From the NCBI RefSeq assembly GCF_001701045.1, contig NZ_CP016757.1, forward strand, positions 699,501-763,500: DNA of 64,000 bases. The letters run 5' to 3'. The translations under genes and the position numbers were made by a program. Numbering within the stretch: position 1 is the stretch's first letter; each line of letters begins with the position of its first letter. This stretch comes from Cloacibacillus porcorum (GTDB lineage: Bacteria > Synergistota > Synergistia > Synergistales > Synergistaceae). Positions 36,260-43,203 of the stretch are shown here, piece by piece. The notes below the pieces were generated by a model, which worked only from the letters and a program-made list of their open reading frames with translations, was not told where the DNA came from and searched no databases.

Positions 36260-36398
36260 ATGAGCGAGAATACGGTACGGCTTGTGGTGCGTGCGATGGG
36301 CTTTGGGGAGGACGCGGATGATGCAGTGGTAGGCCGATGAGCTGGATCGGCTGCGGGACGCGAAGGCTGAGGAGGATATAAAGGAAGAGCCGTGTTAG
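36260..36398 (+). pseudogene. Remnant of a second integrase gene, 3' end
   Basis: Reads SENTVRLVVRAMGFG, like the functional integrase segment TKDTVRVALRSIGYS. It then jumps with a frame change to RTRMMQW-stop-ADELDRLR, identical to the integrase C-terminus apart from the stop, and continues to DAKAEEDIKEEPC. About 55 codons are missing at the join. A decayed paralogue or leftover of an older integrase. Confidence 0.85.
36310..36356 (+). repeat. 47-bp direct repeat, copy 2
   Basis: Second copy of the integrase 3' segment, inside the integrase remnant. The single difference creates an in-frame TAG. Confidence 0.92.
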
Positions 36399-36955
36399 AT
36401 ATCCCTGCCAAACCATTTATCACGCGTGTCTTTTTTAGTATTTAAAGAAGTGGAGTATATGTTTTTTCTTTTTTCTTTGATATCTAGCCGTTCAAGAACT
36501 TTCATTACCATAAAATAGTAGCAAATGAAGAGTATGATCTGTATAATCAAAAATATAAATAGAGTTATAATTATAATGTTGTCTTTAAAGAAAGTATAAA
36601 TCACTGCAAGAGAAATAACAAAAATAATTACCGAGCCTATTCCTATCGTTGAGAATTCAAAAAGCCAGGAAAATAAATCATCCCCTAATTCTTTTATATT
36701 CGCTATGTTAAGGGGGCCTTTTACACTTTTATTAATCGTATTAAGATCTTTCCGCGCGATAAGACCAACAATAAGGAAGGACGCGAGGATAGTCATAAGG
36801 AGGCAATATACGGTAACCTTATCATCTTTTAAGTTTGTGTACACATATCCAAATACAGCTATCAAACCAAACACTAAGTTTACATATCTGTTTATGACAG
36901 TGTTTCTTAGTTCTATCAAACGCAGGTATATATTGATATCGTTTTGATCTTTCAT
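36395..36955 (-). CDS. Unknown four-helix membrane protein, lysogeny operon
   Basis: 186-aa protein, no family recognised. Four hydrophobic helices (~22-42, 48-68, 103-125 and 127-150) and short charged ends. AGGAG lies seven bases before the ATG. It starts ten bases after the stop of the 419-aa membrane-anchored protein, and the repressor lies ahead of both, so it should be made in the lysogen. AT-rich compared with the phage body. Candidate partner of the upstream protein in an exclusion or defence function (inference). Confidence 0.75.
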   Translation of the reverse strand: MKDQNDINIYLRLIELRNTVINRYVNLVFGLIAVFGYVYTNLKDDKVTVYCLLMTILASFLIVGLIARKDLNTINKSVKGPLNIANIKELGDDLFSWLFEFSTIGIGSVIIFVISLAVIYTFFKDNIIIITLFIFLIIQIILFICYYFMVMKVLERLDIKEKRKNIYSTSLNTKKDTRDKWFGRDI

Positions 36956-36965
36956 AGCTGCTCTC

Positions 36966-38225
36966 CTATCCGATTTTCTTGAGTTCTTCTTCTAGGTATT
37001 TGGAGTTGTCGTCTGCGGTTTCTTTGGTGATGTAGCCTAATCGTTGTTGTTTTCTGTTTATGTGTAAAAATAATTTTTTTAGATCTCGACCTTCCATGTT
37101 TAACGTCCCTCTGTATATGCAATATCGGCCAGAGAGAATAAAATCCAACGCGAGCGAAGTCATTTGTGCATACATGAATTTTTTAGGTGTTATTTTTTCT
37201 TCTTTTATAATTTTGCATGCTTCATCTTGCTGTCTATTAATTATATTTTTTATTCTCTCAAAGAACCAATCTAAATCTGTAAACTCCGCCAATCGAGTAA
37301 ATTCTTCATGTGTCTTTTGTGTAACCTCGTGACATTGTTTTATTATTTCATGTCTGGATGTGTGTGTTATATTTGTTGTTTCTGTTTTCGACGATGGAGA
37401 GCGGTGAGGAACGCCGTTAGAAGTCAATAGTTGAGAATATTTTTCATTCTCAGACGGTTGATCGTTTGCTGTGTCTTTTGTCGTGTTTGCGTCTTGTGAA
37501 ATTACAGCACACGCAGAAACCGATTTTATAGCATTTACATATAAAAGAAGTTCAGATACGGCAACAATATCTCCTTTTCTGTCGATGCCGTTTTCTGCTC
37601 TAAATTTTAAGTATGTGGTACAAAAACTTATAACTAATTGACAAGCATAGTTGTCGATATCAAGGTGTTTTTGGATAATTTCTCCTGCTATTTCAAATGT
37701 TCTATCACAAATATAATCAGTGATGTCTCTAAATATAAAATCGCATTTTGAAAAATCCTTGGCCTTTTTAATTTTGAATATGCATTCGTTTAGGTCAAAT
37801 AAAACCTGCATGCACATAATTTCATATTTAAACTCAGGATTGCCCTCTATGATGATATTACTGTATTTTGTTGGAGATGAAAATCTATTGGGATCCAATA
37901 GCCCGTCTTTTTTTATAAAGTGCGGGTCTAGATCCTTGTGTACATCCCAAAGAGTTGCTTTTTCTCCAGCTTTAATTTTTCTCATTACATGACTGTTGAT
38001 TGAAAGCCCATCACATTCCAGGCTATTGCAACGTTGGTATATACAAGACGGATTGTTTTTACTTATTTTCTTGGGGATGCCTCCTTCTGTAAGCACATCC
38101 TCTGGTCTGGCGGTAGACTTGGATATGTTTTCGCGGTGGAGATTTTTTTCTTTTTCTGTTGCTCTCTTGTTGTTGTATATTATTAAAGCGATTACCACTC
38201 CTGCAAGTATAACAAGATAGAGCAT
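36966..38225 (-). CDS. Unknown membrane-anchored protein, lysogeny operon
   Basis: 419-aa protein, no family recognised. One N-terminal helix (LYLVILAGVVIALIIYN, ~2-18) anchors a large soluble domain. A cysteine cluster follows at ~55-70 (CIYQRC, LECDG), with several more cysteines up to ~150; a low-complexity Ser/Thr/Asn linker at ~235-275 splits the domain in two. The ATG at 38225 has GAGGTG six bases ahead; a GTG three codons upstream is less likely. It sits 33 bases after the repressor and ten before the four-helix protein in one operon. Confidence 0.75.
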   Translation of the reverse strand: MLYLVILAGVVIALIIYNNKRATEKEKNLHRENISKSTARPEDVLTEGGIPKKISKNNPSCIYQRCNSLECDGLSINSHVMRKIKAGEKATLWDVHKDLDPHFIKKDGLLDPNRFSSPTKYSNIIIEGNPEFKYEIMCMQVLFDLNECIFKIKKAKDFSKCDFIFRDITDYICDRTFEIAGEIIQKHLDIDNYACQLVISFCTTYLKFRAENGIDRKGDIVAVSELLLYVNAIKSVSACAVISQDANTTKDTANDQPSENEKYSQLLTSNGVPHRSPSSKTETTNITHTSRHEIIKQCHEVTQKTHEEFTRLAEFTDLDWFFERIKNIINRQQDEACKIIKEEKITPKKFMYAQMTSLALDFILSGRYCIYRGTLNMEGRDLKKLFLHINRKQQRLGYITKETADDNSKYLEEELKKIG

Positions 38226-38258
38226 TTTATACACCTCATTTATATTGATAGATGTAGA

Positions 38259-39017
38259 TTATGCCGTCTTCGCCGATTCTATATCTTTGGGACTTTCTTT
38301 CTCAAGCGTTTTTATGCAGCGCTTGAGGATGGATATTACTATGTCTTTTTCATCATCATCAAAGCACCAGGCTGTCTGGTCTAAAAGTTTGTTAAACCGT
38401 GCCAGTTCTTCGATGACTTCTCCTGGCAGAACTTCTGGGCTACCTTGTGATATTGTGTTGGATATAGCTTCCTGTCTCTGGTGGCATTTCTTCATTAAGG
38501 GCATGCCCATTCTCCTTATTTGTTCTCGCTGTTTTATTTCCTCTGGAGAAAGTGTTTTTTCTGGGATGAAACCGCAGAGTAGAGAATATTCGCCAGGGCC
38601 AGGGGCTATTCCCTTATCTAACAGTTCCTCAAGTTTTGGGGAGAGGAGGTTCATTTTTTTTAGTTGTTCTTTTGTTGGTATTTTTATCCCCGCTTCCCAA
38701 TCCCTTACTGTCTCTGGCGATACTCCTATATCTACAGCGAGTTGTTCTATGGTGTTATGAAAAAGTTGGCGGCGCTCTTTTATGACGTCTTTTAGTTCCT
38801 TTTGGTTTGGCAACATTTTCGATGTTTCTCCCATTAGGTATGCGACAGAAACCCCCAAGACCAAAGCAAGCTTTGCGAGATCTTCTGCTCGGGGCATCCG
38901 TTTACCTGTTTCCCAGCGCGATACGGTATCTAAGGAAACGCTTATCTTTTCTGCTAATTCTCCTTGGTTCATTCCGTAACGCTTTCTTGCTTCTCTTATT
39001 TGTTCTCCTACATTCAT
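38259..39017 (-). CDS. Phage repressor with two XRE helix-turn-helix domains
   Basis: 252-aa repressor-like protein. First HTH at ~5-60 (GMNQGELAEKISVSLDTVSRWETGKRMP). A second Cro/C1-like HTH follows at ~80-125 (IEQLAVDIGVSPETVRDWEAGIKIP), which is unusual. The C-terminal half is helical and has no LexA-type Ser/Lys protease motif, so induction is probably not by RecA cleavage. Start at 39017 has AGGTG ahead. It reads away from a Cro-like gene across a divergent promoter region with a 24-bp operator. Confidence 0.88.
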   Translation of the reverse strand: MNVGEQIREARKRYGMNQGELAEKISVSLDTVSRWETGKRMPRAEDLAKLALVLGVSVAYLMGETSKMLPNQKELKDVIKERRQLFHNTIEQLAVDIGVSPETVRDWEAGIKIPTKEQLKKMNLLSPKLEELLDKGIAPGPGEYSLLCGFIPEKTLSPEEIKQREQIRRMGMPLMKKCHQRQEAISNTISQGSPEVLPGEVIEELARFNKLLDQTAWCFDDDEKDIVISILKRCIKTLEKESPKDIESAKTA

Positions 39018-39041
39018 TGTTATCACCTTTTCTGTAATTTA

Positions 39042-39069
39042 ATTCTACCAAATGGCAGGCCTACTTCAA
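39042..39069 (-). promoter_or_regulatory. Repressor-operon promoter
   Basis: On the minus strand, TTGAAG and TAGAAT stand 16 bases apart, 25 bases before the repressor ATG. The operator begins 8 bases behind its -35 box. Confidence 0.6.
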
Positions 39070-39076
39070 TGCGCAC

Positions 39077-39100
39077 TATAGTCTAATTTATTAGACTATA
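39077..39100. promoter_or_regulatory. Phage operator between divergent promoters
   Basis: Perfect inverted repeat: arms TATAGTCTAAT and ATTAGACTATA with a TT spacer. It lies between the -35 boxes of the leftward and rightward promoters, the expected site for repressor and Cro. Confidence 0.82.
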
Positions 39101-39105
39101 TAGCC

Positions 39106-39134
39106 TTGACGGATATAAAAAATCTGTGTATTAT
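39106..39134 (+). promoter_or_regulatory. Early rightward phage promoter
   Basis: TTGACG and TATTAT are 17 bases apart, about 30 bases ahead of the Cro-like gene. Confidence 0.65.
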
Positions 39135-39163
39135 TCGATCATATAGCATAAATAGAGGTGATG

Positions 39164-39421
39164 ATGGTGTCATGTATTAAATTTTATCGCAAAAAAGCAG
39201 GACTTACGCAAGGACAGCTTGCAAAATCTATGGGGGTCTCTCTTGATACAATTTCAAGATACGAGACAAATAAGAGAGAGCCACGTGTTTCTGATTTACG
39301 CCGAATGGCCGATATCCTCGGTTGTACGCCGATTGAGCTTATGATGGAGTCGGAGGCAAACCCTCCTATCCCCCGGAAGGTGGCGAAGATGCGGGGGTCC
39401 GGGATGGCGGCGGTGGCGTAG
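39164..39421 (+). CDS. Cro-like XRE regulator
   Basis: About 85-aa single-domain HTH protein: KKAGLTQGQLAKSMGVSLDTISRYETNKREP (~10-40) is a clear XRE/Cro fold. Several starts are possible (GTG, two ATG, GTG in a row at 39158-39169); the AGAGGTG site best fits 39164 or 39167. As first gene of the rightward early transcript, it probably opposes the two-HTH repressor at the shared operator. Confidence 0.85.
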   Translation: MVSCIKFYRKKAGLTQGQLAKSMGVSLDTISRYETNKREPRVSDLRRMADILGCTPIELMMESEANPPIPRKVAKMRGSGMAAVA

Positions 39422-39519
39422 GGATTCAAGATGCGGAATGCCGGCCCGGAGCCCGGTTTGACGAAAAAGAGGTTATTAGGCTGGAGCTGGTGATCCGGCG
39501 GGAAGGAGGAGTAGAGGTT

Positions 39520-39723
39520 ATGAACGGTAATAATATGTACGGCAATGTGGATCAAGGCGGGATTCGTGTAACAAAGCTGGTTTATCCGGATAAGAGCGTG
39601 GCTTTTGAGATCGCGGGGCGTTCGGCTGCCGTGAGTTCACGGCGCGAGCTTGAGGAGTTTCTGGCTAGGGTGTTCGAGGAGACTATGGATACGTTCAGGT
39701 TTAAGGACGACGAGGTTTTGTAA
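39520..39723 (+). CDS. Small early phage protein, unknown
   Basis: 67-aa protein with an acidic C-terminal helix (RRELEEFLARVFEETMDTF). No family is recognised. The start could also be GTG at 39490. The next gene starts five bases after its stop. The 98 bases before it carry no clear gene. Confidence 0.55.
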   Translation: MNGNNMYGNVDQGGIRVTKLVYPDKSVAFEIAGRSAAVSSRRELEEFLARVFEETMDTFRFKDDEVL

Positions 39724-39728
39724 AAGAG

Positions 39729-39932
39729 ATGGCAGATGTGTTGGTATCAGATAAGTGCATGTTGACGACGGAACAGATAGCGGCGGCGGAGCGGGTGCGT
39801 GACCGTTTGCTGGATCTCAAAGACGAGATGGACGAGGATTATGCGCGTACTAAAGCGATGTTTCAGGCGGTACGGCTGTTCGACTCGCTGGGGCTGCGTG
39901 ATGTGGCCGACGCTTTGGAGGAGTTTGCTTAA
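39729..39932 (+). CDS. Small early phage protein, unknown
   Basis: 67-aa helical, acidic protein (LTTEQIAAAERVRDRLLDLKDEMDEDYARTKAM). Likely a short coiled coil. No family is recognised. It is closely packed between its neighbours, with only one base to the next ATG. Confidence 0.6.
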   Translation: MADVLVSDKCMLTTEQIAAAERVRDRLLDLKDEMDEDYARTKAMFQAVRLFDSLGLRDVADALEEFA

Positions 39933-39933
39933 G

Positions 39934-40152
39934 ATGATGACACAGGCAGAGTTCAATTCTTTAGGGGTTGTGACAAAGGCGGTTCTAAGGGCGATGGCCG
40001 CCACCGAAGGTGATGCGAAGCTGTCAGCCGCAATGACCGGATCTTCTGTGCGGAGCGTGCAGAGTATTATGTGCAGGATGCGCAAGCGTTTTAGCATGTC
40101 ACAGGCCGATTTGCTCGACGCGGTGAGGAACAGGACGGAGCTTGAGGATTGA
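39934..40152 (+). CDS. Small HTH protein, early phage region
   Basis: 72-aa protein whose second half, LSAAMTGSSVRSVQSIMCRMRKRF, looks like a helix-turn-helix similar to LuxR-type DNA-binding segments. The ATG at 39934 follows the stop of the previous gene. It may be a phage transcription regulator; no closer assignment. Confidence 0.6.
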   Translation: MMTQAEFNSLGVVTKAVLRAMAATEGDAKLSAAMTGSSVRSVQSIMCRMRKRFSMSQADLLDAVRNRTELED

Positions 40153-40202
40153 GCTGTTTCCCTATGTCGTATTCGCAGTACGACATAGGGAGTTTCAACA
40201 GC
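40153..40202. other. Long two-part hairpin in the early region
   Basis: A perfect 12-bp stem CCCTATGTCGTA / TACGACATAGGG with a seven-base loop (40160-40190) is embraced by GCTGTT / AACAGC (40153-40158, 40197-40202), with a small bulge. No T-run. It lies between two small genes and could be an antitermination, processing or protein-binding element. Confidence 0.75.
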
Positions 40203-40256
40203 TTTGAAAGTATGTGTCCTAACATTCTATCACGATTTTGGATTGGAGGCGTTGTT

Positions 40257-40481
40257 TTGAGCACTGTTTGCCGGATGGTCGCTTTTTGCAGCGGTGATTT
40301 TCACGAGAAGAAGCATGTTTTTGAGGAGCGGCTTAGTTGCGCGCCTGCCAGCGAGCTGCGCGCCATGGCGCAGATAAAGCTTGGCTGTAATTTTTGTCTT
40401 GAAAAGGAGCTGGACGATAAGGGGTTATGCCGTTGGCTGAAGGTGCATTATGCACCGCTAAGAAAGGTTACCAGGGGGTGA
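40257..40481 (+). CDS. Cysteine-rich small phage protein, unknown
   Basis: 74-aa protein with the C-terminal cysteine group LGCNFCLEKELDDKGLCRWL, possibly zinc-binding. The TTG at 40257 is six or so bases behind GGAGG; the frame is open further upstream but covers the large hairpin there. No family is recognised. Confidence 0.55.
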   Translation: MSTVCRMVAFCSGDFHEKKHVFEERLSCAPASELRAMAQIKLGCNFCLEKELDDKGLCRWLKVHYAPLRKVTRG

Positions 40482-40486
40482 AGTAG

Positions 40487-40966
40487 GTGGGCGCAAGTTT
40501 TACTTATAATCCCAGTTTTGGGGTGAAGATCACGGTCGGGCTGCCGAGGCATGTCGGCCGTGATGTCGGATTTGAGATTTGCGACGCCATTGACGCTTTG
40601 ATTGAAGAACGGTGGGGGCAAGGTCAGCGATCTTCAATCAGGCCCAGCGAGACGGCGTCTTACCCCAGTATTGAGCCAGAGACGACGAAGTCGCCGGCGG
40701 AGAGAACGGCGCTTAAGGGTGGCGCCATGCCTGAGATGCGGTTTGTTCCGTGGCCGGAGTCTGGCCCCGTGACGCTGAATATGGTGGTGAAGGCCTGGGA
40801 TATCGGCAAGAGTACGTTTCGCAAGCGGGTCGCTGAGGGGCGGATCGCGATGCCGGAGGTTATTGAGGGGCGCAGCGGCTCGGACGAGAATGTCTGGGCG
40901 GCGGAGAAGATCACCAGCCAGCTTAAGGCGCTCGGCATCATAAGGCGTTACGAGGCGATTGATTAG
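40487..40966 (+). CDS. Phage protein with possible helix-turn-helix, unknown
   Basis: 159-aa protein starting with GTG behind AGGGGGTGA. The C-terminal part, LNMVVKAWDIGKSTFRKRVAEGRIAMPEVI, resembles an excisionase/MerR-like DNA-binding segment; the N-terminal half is basic and unassigned. Located in the early region before the replication genes. Confidence 0.6.
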   Translation: MGASFTYNPSFGVKITVGLPRHVGRDVGFEICDAIDALIEERWGQGQRSSIRPSETASYPSIEPETTKSPAERTALKGGAMPEMRFVPWPESGPVTLNMVVKAWDIGKSTFRKRVAEGRIAMPEVIEGRSGSDENVWAAEKITSQLKALGIIRRYEAID

Positions 40967-41006
40967 GACTGTTGGGCGATGTATGGCCAGGAGGAGTTTT
41001 TGGGTG

Positions 41007-41657
41007 ATGTTTGATTTTAAATTTGATTTTCTCACTCCGGAGCAGAATAAGCAGCTCTCGGAATCTATAGAGTTTCTTGTCGGGTTGGAGATAGACAAAC
41101 TCCGCAGTGATAATGACGCGCTGCAAAAGCGGTGTGCGGAACTCGACGTGCGTTGTTCACAGTTGAAGAGGGCCGAACGCGAACGCGAGGCGCAGCTTGA
41201 AGTGGCGAAGGAACGAATATCGGAGATGAATCTCGAGCTTATAGATTCATACCGCGCCAATGTGACGTTGCGCGAATCTCTTGAGAAGGAACGCGAGCAC
41301 GTAGTGAAGCTTTCGGCCCCGCGCCCGTCCGAGGTCGATGCGCAGGAGCTGAAATCCCAGAACAAGGTGATGGCCGGGGTGATCGAGAAGCTGAAAGAAG
41401 AGCTACGCGCGGCGAATTGCAAGGCCAACTGTGTGCCAGCTCCGACGGACGACCGTGAAAACGCCATTGCCGCCGGTATAGCCAAATACAGAAAGCTCGC
41501 GTATGGCACAAACAATGAGTTGCGCGAATATAAGGATTTTACCAAACGGCTGATAAGGACCATGGAGACGGCTCCGGAATCCGCGAAAAAGGCAGATACG
41601 AAAGAGTGGTCGATGCTTAAGCCGGAAGCCGTGGGAGACATTGGAGGCCCCGCGTGA
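41007..41657 (+). CDS. Coiled-coil phage protein, unknown
   Basis: 216-aa protein with a long coiled coil at ~20-135, rich in Glu, Lys, Arg and Leu. It begins MFDFKFDFLTPEQNKQL. The ATG follows AGGAGG by about 15 bases and GGGTG more closely. It overlaps the next ATG by one base (TGATG). No family is recognised. Confidence 0.65.
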   Translation: MFDFKFDFLTPEQNKQLSESIEFLVGLEIDKLRSDNDALQKRCAELDVRCSQLKRAEREREAQLEVAKERISEMNLELIDSYRANVTLRESLEKEREHVVKLSAPRPSEVDAQELKSQNKVMAGVIEKLKEELRAANCKANCVPAPTDDRENAIAAGIAKYRKLAYGTNNELREYKDFTKRLIRTMETAPESAKKADTKEWSMLKPEAVGDIGGPA

Positions 41658-41869
41658 TGAGAGGCCATAAACTGCGAATGAAGATCGCCGGTATTCTGCG
41701 GCGGGTGTTGTCCGGCGAGCCAGCGTTTTTCGCGGTGTGCTGCTGTTATAACCGTGAGGCGTATGTCGGGCGGGAGCGTCCGGATGTACGCCCGCTCGGT
41801 GTGCTGCCTTGCCGGCGCTGCCATAAATACGCTCACGGCTGCTGGGGGCCGAGGGTGGAGGTACGGTAG
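41657..41869 (+). CDS. Small cysteine-rich phage protein
   Basis: 70-aa basic protein with CCCY and CRRCHKYAHGC, a likely zinc site. Coupled to the coiled-coil gene by TGATG, with GGAGG nine bases ahead. No named family. Confidence 0.55.
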   Translation: MRGHKLRMKIAGILRRVLSGEPAFFAVCCCYNREAYVGRERPDVRPLGVLPCRRCHKYAHGCWGPRVEVR

Positions 41870-41870
41870 G

Positions 41871-42065
41871 TTGCCTGCGCCTGAATATGCTCTGTACCAC
41901 GGAGATATTTTTATCGACATCGGTACGATCCCACAACTGGCAAGACGGCAAGGCGTAAGTCCTCATACTATTCGCTTTTATAAGGCGCCGTCATATTTGA
42001 AGCGCATCGAGCAGCGCAATGCTCTGGATACGGCGATGATACTGGTTAAGATCGAGGAGGATTGA
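41871..42065 (+). CDS. Small phage protein, HTH-like
   Basis: 64-aa protein containing IGTIPQLARRQGVSPHTIRFYKAPSYLKR, a helix-turn-helix-like stretch of a type common in small phage genes. TTG start behind GGTGGAGG. It starts one base after the previous stop and ends one base before the next gene. Confidence 0.6.
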   Translation: MPAPEYALYHGDIFIDIGTIPQLARRQGVSPHTIRFYKAPSYLKRIEQRNALDTAMILVKIEED

Positions 42066-42066
42066 C

Positions 42067-42344
42067 ATGCCGATAGGTAAACGAAGGAAGAAAGGTACAA
42101 CATCGTCCGGCTCCACCGGCGGGGCTGAAAAGGGCGCCAAGCGGATATCAAAACGGGGGGGGCGAGGAAGGAGCCTCCTGTACGGCTGCCTGTGCGGCAT
42201 GATATGTGTCCCGTCGGCTGCTCCAAGTTGCTGTTGGGTGGCACGGAAGACGGCTGCGGTTTTGTCTGCCGTGATTACGGCCAGCTTAAGACGCACGAGG
42301 ACGGCGGTCCTGTGATGAGTGTCAGGTGCGATGACAATTCTTAG
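42067..42344 (+). pseudogene. Cysteine-rich phage gene split at a run of eight G
   Basis: The ATG at 42067 opens a basic N-terminus (MPIGKRRKKGTTSSGS). At the G8 tract (42155-42162) the frame leaves good coding. A -1 shift there continues into ARKEPPVRLPVRHDMCPVGC and CGFVCRDYGQLKTHEDGG, a plausible zinc-binding protein ending at 42344. Without the shift the frame stops at 42315 after unlikely sequence. The cause may be a mutation, phase variation, programmed slippage or a sequencing slip. The 3' part might also start alone at ATG 42204. Confidence 0.6.
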
Positions 42345-43197
42345 GGTGTTCCCCCGTGCGACGTCTTTCACGCCGGTCCCTACGGAAGAGGACAGACATG
42401 TTTTTATCGGTGATCCTCCATTGGATTGTTTTATTCCTGAGGATGTCTCCGAGATCCATGTAAGTGTCTCTTTTAGCTGGGATATCCCTGAGGGCGAACG
42501 TCTTGCGAAAGCATGGGAGGCAAAGAGGATCGCGCCTGTGCATTTAGGCGGTCCCGCCATAAGCGGTTATCCCTCAGGAGACGAGTTTATTCCAGGGCGG
42601 TATCTGCGCCATGGCGTCACTATAACGTCCCGCGGCTGTCCGAATCATTGTTGGTTTTGCATGGTTCCGCGTATAAGTCCCGGCGGGCTGCGTGAATTGG
42701 AGATTAAGCCCGGAAATATCGTCCAGGACGATAATCTGCTGGCGTGCAGCGAGCAGCATGTCCGCGCGGTTTTTAAGATGCTTGAATCTCAGGCGAAGGT
42801 GATCCTCTCCGGAGGGTTGGAGGCGGCCAGATTAAAGCTATGGCATATGCCGCTCTTTGAGGCGGCGAAGGTTAAGGAGGCGTTTTTCGCCTATGACCGC
42901 CCGGAGGAATATGATGCCCTTGTCTACGCCTCATATGTATTACGGTCGTCAAGCTGGTACAGGCCCGGTAAGGCTAGATGTTATATCCTCGTTGGTTTTA
43001 GTGGAGATAGTTGTGAGAAGGCGGAAAAGCGCTGCATCGATGCGCTTAGGCTTGGATTTTATCCATTCGCGATGTTTTATCGCGACCAGGAGGGCCGCCA
43101 GGTGAAGGATGTCGAGTGGCGTCGATTCATGCACACCTGGTGTCGCCCGGCGGCGATCGCAGCTACCGCGAAAAGGCTTGGTATTGGCAGTAAATAG
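42331..43197 (+). CDS. Phage-encoded radical SAM-like protein
   Basis: 288-aa protein with the radical SAM motif CPNHCWFC (CxxxCxxC, ~87-94) in TITSRGCPNHCWFCMVP. These three Cys bind a [4Fe-4S] cluster that splits S-adenosylmethionine. A TIM-barrel-like part follows, with a late Cys pair. Reaction and substrate are unknown. It lies directly before the primase-helicase gene, so DNA or nucleotide modification, or tRNA modification, is possible (inference). ATG at 42331; a GTG four codons upstream is the alternative. It overlaps the end of the previous gene. Confidence 0.82.
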   Translation: MTILRVFPRATSFTPVPTEEDRHVFIGDPPLDCFIPEDVSEIHVSVSFSWDIPEGERLAKAWEAKRIAPVHLGGPAISGYPSGDEFIPGRYLRHGVTITSRGCPNHCWFCMVPRISPGGLRELEIKPGNIVQDDNLLACSEQHVRAVFKMLESQAKVILSGGLEAARLKLWHMPLFEAAKVKEAFFAYDRPEEYDALVYASYVLRSSSWYRPGKARCYILVGFSGDSCEKAEKRCIDALRLGFYPFAMFYRDQEGRQVKDVEWRRFMHTWCRPAAIAATAKRLGIGSK

Positions 43198-43203
43198 AGG
43201 CAG

